This document shows, one piece after another, positions 7,173 to 11,803 of a DNA stretch of 11,803 nucleotides. This stretch comes from Lachnospiraceae bacterium (GTDB lineage: Bacteria > Bacillota > Clostridia > Lachnospirales > Lachnospiraceae), in assembly GCA_004556655.1 (NCBI GenBank), contig SFGF01000088.1:1-11803 (forward strand), written 5' to 3'. The notes under the pieces are model-generated. The model saw only the letters and a program-made list of their open reading frames with translations, did no database searches and was not told the origin of the DNA. Positions within the stretch are counted from its first letter, which is position 1. Every line of letters begins with the position of its first letter. The translations under genes were made by a program, and so were the position numbers.

Positions 7173-7201
7173 GGCTGCCGCAATACTTTCTTGCCGCAGC
7201 C
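7173..7201 (-). promoter_or_regulatory. Intraoperonic GC-rich hairpin after the binding-protein gene
   Basis: On the - strand GGCTGC pairs with GCAGCC and, after one G-G mismatch, GCAA pairs with TTGC around a 7-nt loop. TTTTC follows on the - strand. It sits 13 bp after the binding-protein stop and before the permease ribosome binding site. Such hairpins are known in sugar ABC operons to protect the binding-protein mRNA or partly terminate, so that binding protein is made in excess over permeases. The structure is seen; the effect is inferred. Confidence 0.6.
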
Positions 7202-7214
7202 CAGGATTATTTTT

Positions 7215-8585
7215 TTACTTTTGATATTGTGGATTGGAAGATATGATATCATCTTCTATCTTATCTGCTATTTCCTCAGCAGTCCCTTCCAATGACTGCG
7301 CAAAGAATGTCATACTGTTATAAAATAATGCATCATCCGCAATCGGTCTCAGTACCGTCATTTCATCCATTTCCTTCAAATATAATTCTGTCACATTCTG
7401 TCCGCCGAAAAATTCATTGGGTTTATTCAAATAATCATCTTCGTAAACTGCTTTTACACCCGGGTAAAAATGAATCAAGTCATATTTGTTCTGCGCTCCC
7501 TCTACGGAAAGTTCATACTTCATCCATGCCGCAACTGCATCTTTATTCTGGCTTTGTTTATACATACCCCACCAGATACCGCCCCAGTTATAATAGCCGC
7601 CCGGAACCTCCGCTACGCCCCAGTTACCAGAGCCGTCCGGATCATTTGGTTCGATTACATAACTCTGGAACCAGCAGGAGCCCGGATAACAAAATACATT
7701 ACCCTGTGCAAAAGAAGCATTCCATGCGGGTGTCCATATATCTAAGCCTGCATCAATATCCGCATCCTTAATTTTCTGCATTAATTCTATAGTCTCGGTA
7801 AAGTTTTCCTGCACCATCAGCTTATTATCTTCACGCCACCTGAGACCGGTCTGATTGACCAACGGCTGAACCAGTGTATCAATTCCGGGAAGCATACTGA
7901 CATCCCCGTTAGAAGCCTCTTTTATTTTTTTGCCGGTTTCAATAAATGAATCCCAGTCACTTACCATAGCTGATATTTCATCCGGATCATCTGTTCCGAG
8001 ATACTTTGATGCCAAATCTCTCCGATAGTAAAGTCCCCCCGGCGCAGCCGTATTCGGAATCCCAATAAATGTTCCATCATTATCCCTTCCCATTTCTGCA
8101 AGATAGGGAATCAGTAAATCAGGATCAATATCGTGTGCTTCCAAATCCTCCGCAATTCCCATATCATAAAATTTGCCCAGATTGTTAATTTCCATCGCAA
8201 GAATATCCGGAACCTCGCTTCCGCTTGTCAGTGCCGCCTGGAGCTTCTGCATATAATCATCTGCCGAAGCTACCGTTACAAAATCAAAGGTTACATTCGG
8301 ATAAATGTCATTCATCTTTTCTACCATTTCGAAAAAGTTCGGATCCCAGCTCCAGAACAAGATATTTCCGGTAACCTCCTCCGGGGCCTTCCCATTGACG
8401 TAATAGTAATCTTCTTCCGAACTTCCTTCCGTTACCTCGGCTTCCGCAGAGGAATCCGTATCTTCCTGCACTGTTGTCTCAGGTTGCTTCTCAGCAGAGG
8501 AATCCGTGTCGGATGAACCGCCGCATGCGCCCAAAGATGATATCATACACAATCCGGCCAAAATAACTGCTAATTTTCTTTTCAT
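7215..8585 (-). CDS. Extracellular sugar-binding lipoprotein of an ABC importer (SBP family 1)
   Basis: This 456-residue protein has a lipoprotein signal peptide: basic MKRK, a hydrophobic core, and lipobox SLGAC with lipidated C21. An acidic, Ser/Thr-rich linker (about 22-60) follows and contains a DTDSSAE repeat. The rest is a type-1 solute-binding domain with aromatic patches expected for sugar stacking, such as FWSWD near 77 and the NWGGIWWGMY region. It is anchored outside the cell membrane and hands sugar to the two permeases encoded downstream. The start has CGAAGGAGG at 8593-8601. No ATPase gene is in the operon, so a shared MsmX-type ATPase elsewhere is likely. The ligand is unknown. 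Confidence 0.93.
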   Translation of the reverse strand: MKRKLAVILAGLCMISSLGACGGSSDTDSSAEKQPETTVQEDTDSSAEAEVTEGSSEEDYYYVNGKAPEEVTGNILFWSWDPNFFEMVEKMNDIYPNVTFDFVTVASADDYMQKLQAALTSGSEVPDILAMEINNLGKFYDMGIAEDLEAHDIDPDLLIPYLAEMGRDNDGTFIGIPNTAAPGGLYYRRDLASKYLGTDDPDEISAMVSDWDSFIETGKKIKEASNGDVSMLPGIDTLVQPLVNQTGLRWREDNKLMVQENFTETIELMQKIKDADIDAGLDIWTPAWNASFAQGNVFCYPGSCWFQSYVIEPNDPDGSGNWGVAEVPGGYYNWGGIWWGMYKQSQNKDAVAAWMKYELSVEGAQNKYDLIHFYPGVKAVYEDDYLNKPNEFFGGQNVTELYLKEMDEMTVLRPIADDALFYNSMTFFAQSLEGTAEEIADKIEDDIISSNPQYQK

Positions 8586-8660
8586 ATGAAAACCTCCTTC
8601 GTATTTTATGAAAAAATTATATCAATTCCGGGCGATAATTATAGGTACTTTAATTATTAT
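8586..8660 (-). promoter_or_regulatory. Probable regulated promoter of the transporter operon
   Basis: The 75-bp AT-rich gap between the response-regulator stop and the binding-protein start holds a perfect -10 hexamer, TATAAT, on the - strand at 8621-8616. This is about 31 bp before the ATG, and a strong ribosome binding site lies between. No good -35 box lies 16-18 bp further upstream, as expected for a promoter that needs an activator. The AraC-type regulator encoded next door is the obvious candidate. The activator site itself cannot be defined from one sequence. Confidence 0.5.
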
Positions 8661-9857
8661 TTATTGCATTTTATTATCTTTAAACTGATAGGGGCTGAAT
8701 CCTGTAACCTTTTTAAAAATCTTACTAAAATACTGTGGGCTTCCGAATCCACACAATTCTGATATTGTATAAATTTTCAAATTGCTGGTAAGCAAAAGCT
8801 CCTTGGCTTTCGATAATCTGTATTCTACAATATAATCACGGATATTTTTCCCGGTTTCCTTTTTGAAGATCTGGCTCAGGTATACCCTGCTTATGCCTGC
8901 ATATTCCGCGATTTCCTCCAAGCTGACAGGCTTTGAATAATTATTTCTGATATATTCTATAGCCATGATAATTTTCGGACTGCACTGCAGGTATTCTCCC
9001 TCCACCCGCACAACATCCCTTACCTCTTTTAACGCATCTGCAAGATCACTCCAATGGTTAAAAAGATGATATGTAATTCCCGTCAGCCACCCTATATTTC
9101 GTTCCTGCATATTCTCGTAAAATCCAGCCATTGCTTCCTGAATTTGCACTTTTATTTCGGAAATACTGCATTCCTCACCACAAATCAGGACAGAATATAT
9201 TTCATTTTCCTGAATTCCGGAAGTATACACATCAGTGATTATTCTACCGTCAATTTTTTCAGACAGAAGTGTTCTGAGAGTATTTTCAAAACACCTTCTT
9301 CCATTTTCATCCAGGCTTTTCTGTATTTTAAAATAGATCACCAGATATCTTGGTTTTATCACCGGAAGTATCCCCGCTTCCACATAAGTCCGTATATCCT
9401 CACGAGTTAATGTGGATCGGATAATTTTGTTAAAGACATCACCTTTCAGTAGGTTGAAACTCTCCAGCTGAGCTTCTTCTTTTTTTATCTGTTTCTCTAT
9501 TTTTTTCAATAAGCAGACCAAATCCTCCTGCTCAAAAGTATGCTTTGTCAGATAATCTACTGCTCCGTACCGCATGGCTTCACGTACATATTCAAAATCC
9601 TCATAGCAGGTGAGCATTACAATTTTGCTGCTGATTCCCATAGAATTTATCTGTTTCACCAGTTCAAGACCATCCATGACAGGCATTTTTATATCCACAA
9701 ATATCACATCCGGATGGTATTGCACCGCCTTTTCAAGACCATCTTTCCCGTTTTGCGCTGTCCAGCTCACAGTGTATCCATATTCTTCCCAGACAATACT
9801 TTCCTTTAACATTTTTCTGGCCAACATCTCATCATCCACAATCAGTACTTTTCTCAT
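8661..9857 (-). CDS. YesN-like response regulator, REC plus AraC-type HTH
   Basis: This 398-residue cytoplasmic regulator has an N-terminal receiver domain (about 1-125) with acidic pocket D8-D9, phospho-acceptor D55 in VDIKMP, T83 in MLTCYED and K105 in DYLTKHTF. The residue after K105 is His rather than the usual Pro. A middle region (about 130-285) has no clear motif. The C-terminal AraC domain (about 293-395) has two helix-turn-helix units, around VSLEEIAEYAGISRVYLSQI and YTISELCGFGSPQYFSKIF. Its start overlaps the kinase stop (ATGA), so the pair is translationally coupled. It probably activates the sugar-transporter operon that follows. YesN-type pairing with a YesM-type kinase is typical of Firmicutes carbohydrate loci. 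Confidence 0.93.
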   Translation of the reverse strand: MRKVLIVDDEMLARKMLKESIVWEEYGYTVSWTAQNGKDGLEKAVQYHPDVIFVDIKMPVMDGLELVKQINSMGISSKIVMLTCYEDFEYVREAMRYGAVDYLTKHTFEQEDLVCLLKKIEKQIKKEEAQLESFNLLKGDVFNKIIRSTLTREDIRTYVEAGILPVIKPRYLVIYFKIQKSLDENGRRCFENTLRTLLSEKIDGRIITDVYTSGIQENEIYSVLICGEECSISEIKVQIQEAMAGFYENMQERNIGWLTGITYHLFNHWSDLADALKEVRDVVRVEGEYLQCSPKIIMAIEYIRNNYSKPVSLEEIAEYAGISRVYLSQIFKKETGKNIRDYIVEYRLSKAKELLLTSNLKIYTISELCGFGSPQYFSKIFKKVTGFSPYQFKDNKMQ

Positions 9858-11625
9858 ATATTATTTCCTTTGCTCTCGTCAAGTTCACCATATATTTTTA
9901 TAGGAATCCAAAGCCATACAGTAGTTCCCGGATTTCTTCCGGTTATCCGCAAGCCCGACTCATTATCCTTGAAATGTATCTTTATTCTGTAGTTAATATT
10001 TTCCAGACCAATATTTTTTAATTTGCTGATATCACCCCGCTTGGTATGATTCATGGGATTATTTTTCAGACTTTTATTCAAAGCAGCAATCTGTTCTTCA
10101 CTCATTCCGATCCCATCATCTTCAACACAAATCATAATTCCTTTTTCTTTACCAGATACAGTAATTGAAATATGCCCCTTCTCCACCGGGAGAATGCCGT
10201 GAAATAATGCATTTTCCACGATAGGCTGAATTGAAAATCTGGGAATCATACATTGTTCCAGCTCGTTTTCCACATGATATGTGGTTTGTAAAATATCTCC
10301 ATATCTCATTTCCTGAATAGTCAGATACTGTTGTGTCAATTCTATTTCTTGACCAATCGTTATGAATTTCTCCGAGCTGAGGCTGGCTTTGGAAAGCTGA
10401 ATCAGCGCAGTTGTCATATCCCTGATCTCCGGAGCGCGATAAACTTTCGCAAAATACCGGATAGAATTCAACGTATTATACAAAAAATGAGGATTGATCT
10501 GAGCCTGCAGTGCATACAGCTCCACAGTTCTTCTGTTTTTTTCTTTTTCAACGACCTCCTCCAGCAGAGCCTTGATTTTCACCACCATGATATTGTAGCC
10601 TTTAATCAGTGTAGAAAACTCATCTTTCTTTTCATACGTAATACCCGTATCAAAATCACCGTTTTCAATTTTACTCATAGAGTCCATCAGAAGATTCAGC
10701 GGTCTGTAGATGGAGAAAATGATTTTTCTTGTTACCAGCACAATAATGACCAGGCAAATCAAAAGCAGTATGATCGTCAGACGAAGCTGCAAAAAAACAG
10801 ATTTTATGAATTCCGCTTTTGGGATCAGCGCAAACATTTTCCATCCTGTAACTTCTGATTGTCTGGCAAGAGTAATATATAACTTACCATTCATAGTAAC
10901 CGTGTCCTTATCTCCAAGGTTCGAAAATATTTCCTTATATTCATCTGAAGAATTCCAGTCTATCTTTTCACCGTTTTGCTTGATAAATACCTGCCCCTGA
11001 CTGTCTAGTAGCACTACGGTACCATTCATCGGTAATGAAAAATCTTTAACCAGCCCATCCATGATATGATAATCGATATCTGCCACAATTGTACCAAGCT
11101 GATTTTCCTTGTTATTATATGCGTAAATCGGTTTTACCAAAGAGAATACTTTTGTATTTCCCGCCATATAGCTTGTCTGATGATTGGAGGAAAGATTCAG
11201 AATATTTTTATCGTATTTTATATTTGTGATTTGTTCAATATCCTCCCCTTCGACTTCCAGACTCAAAATCTTCTGTTCCTTGTTGATTAGATATATTTTG
11301 TAATAAAGGTTGCAGTCGAAGAATATCGTGTTACAACGTTGTTTAATTCCCTGATTAAAATCTTTCCATTTAGATTTTCTTCTACTTCCTCGATTAAAAT
11401 TTTCTGCACTTTTTCATCCGCCATAATAGAAGAGCAGATATTTTCGGCATCCTGAAAATAATAATCCATGTTCTTTAATTCCAATCCTAGGGATTCGTTA
11501 ATGGATAAAGTTATATTTTTTTCCAATAACGAATAGGTCTGGCTGCCATTAATCAATTCGGTCAGAATAAAAATTCCAATCATCAAACATGAAAAATATA
11601 TGATCATTTGTTTTTTTAATGACAT
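9854..11625 (-). pseudogene. YesM/LytS-type sensor histidine kinase, frameshifted
   Basis: Joined across one frameshift, this is a 590-residue membrane sensor kinase. It has TM1 (about 7-26), an extracellular Cache-like sensor (about 30-275), TM2 (about 279-300), a HAMP linker (about 301-355), then a His_kinase domain with QINPHFLYNTLNSI (H380). The HATPase part carries ENALFHG (N472) and DDGIGM (503-508), followed by GLENINYRI. The order is intact and typical of YesM. On the - strand the run at 11299-11296 has four A; with five, TK|IYLINKEQKIL reads through. As given, the first ORF (11625-11287) stops after 112 residues, and the rest (from about 11266) has no ribosome binding site of its own. 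The start at ATG 11625 has AGAGAGG just upstream. Everything else looks conserved, so the lesion is recent or a sequencing error. It overlaps the regulator by 4 bp. Confidence 0.88.
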
Positions 11626-11651
11626 TTGTATACCTCTCTATCTTCAGTATA

Positions 11652-11687
11652 TGTAGCAATTATACTCCTCTTTACAGTAATACTCAA
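11652..11687 (-). promoter_or_regulatory. Sigma-A-type promoter of the kinase-regulator operon
   Basis: On the - strand TTGAGT (11687-11682) is followed after exactly 17 bp by TATAAT (11664-11659). This is close to the TTGACA/TATAAT consensus. It predicts a transcript start near 11652, about 27 bp before the kinase ATG, with the AGAGAGG ribosome binding site in between. The near-consensus boxes suggest moderate constitutive expression of the sensor pair. Confidence 0.78.
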
Positions 11688-11756
11688 GTTACTTCCCCTG
11701 TAGGGCCAGGGTTGTTTCATGAAGAATAATTGATAATAATAAATACTGCATTTTTA

Positions 11757-11803
11757 CGAGGGATAGGGAAGCTATACATATTTTCCATATCCCTCGACTT
11801 TTT
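11757..11803 (+). terminator. Strong rho-independent terminator on the + strand with no upstream + gene
   Basis: CGAGGGATA (11757-11765) pairs perfectly with TATCCCTCG (11788-11796). After one G-A mismatch GGAA pairs with TTCC around a 12-nt loop. ACTTTTT follows up to the window edge. The T-run is on the + strand only; on the - strand the stem is followed by TAAAAATG. No + strand coding sequence lies to its left, so it may be an attenuator in the leader of a divergent gene beyond 11803, or the end of a small RNA. The rest of 11688-11756 shows no clear element. Confidence 0.7.

Noticed and set aside
8586..8660. Catabolite-response (cre) operator in the transporter promoter region
   Set aside because: No stretch matches the TGNAANCGNTNNCA pattern well enough.
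10331..10858. 175-codon + strand ORF within the kinase gene
   Set aside because: It is opposite the kinase HAMP and catalytic region, which has clear conserved motifs; composition is typical of an antisense shadow.

Overview
This window looks like chromosomal DNA of a low-to-mid-GC Gram-positive anaerobe, most likely a Clostridia/Lachnospiraceae-type gut bacterium. The clues are strong AGGAGG-type ribosome binding sites, a lipoprotein-type sugar-binding protein with two permeases but no ATPase, a YesM/YesN-type two-component pair, and IS110-type and Rpn-like relics. This taxonomic placement is inference; no rRNA or marker gene is present.

Bases 1-3012 (+ strand) are the 3' part of a myo-inositol catabolic operon: iolD (TPP-dependent trihydroxycyclohexanedione hydrolase), an intercistronic hairpin, iolB (5-deoxyglucuronate isomerase), then a terminator-like hairpin. 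IolD opens the inositol-derived ring and IolB isomerises the product, so the two act consecutively. The other iol genes and the operon promoter must lie to the left.

Bases 3013-4690 are a graveyard region. A decayed ORF tail (in-frame stops, possibly an Rpn/PD-(D/E)XK nuclease relic) is followed by an IS110-family transposase that is clearly dead. It has two -1 frameshifts, a 7-bp tandem duplication that also shifts the frame, a catalytic Asp changed to His, and an in-frame loss of the segment carrying the catalytic serine. Two hairpins lie between this relic and the convergent operon on its right.

Bases 4694-11687 (- strand, read right to left) are a carbohydrate sensing and uptake locus. 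A good sigma-A-like promoter precedes a YesM-like histidine kinase, which overlaps a YesN-like AraC-type response regulator by 4 bp. A second probable promoter leads a sugar-binding lipoprotein, two CUT1-type permeases and a metallo-beta-lactamase-fold hydrolase. The natural reading is that the kinase senses an extracellular sugar signal and the regulator activates the transporter operon, with an unlinked MsmX-like ATPase energising uptake. The kinase ORF as given is broken by a single missing base in an A4 run. It is therefore either a recent pseudogene or a sequencing error.

The right end (11757-11803) carries a strong rho-independent terminator pointing rightwards with no + strand gene in front of it. 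This suggests a leader attenuator of a divergent gene outside the window, or a small RNA. I found no CRISPR array, tRNA, rRNA or convincing novel multi-gene system. The most interesting points are the kinase frameshift, the orphan terminator and the layered decay of the IS110 element.
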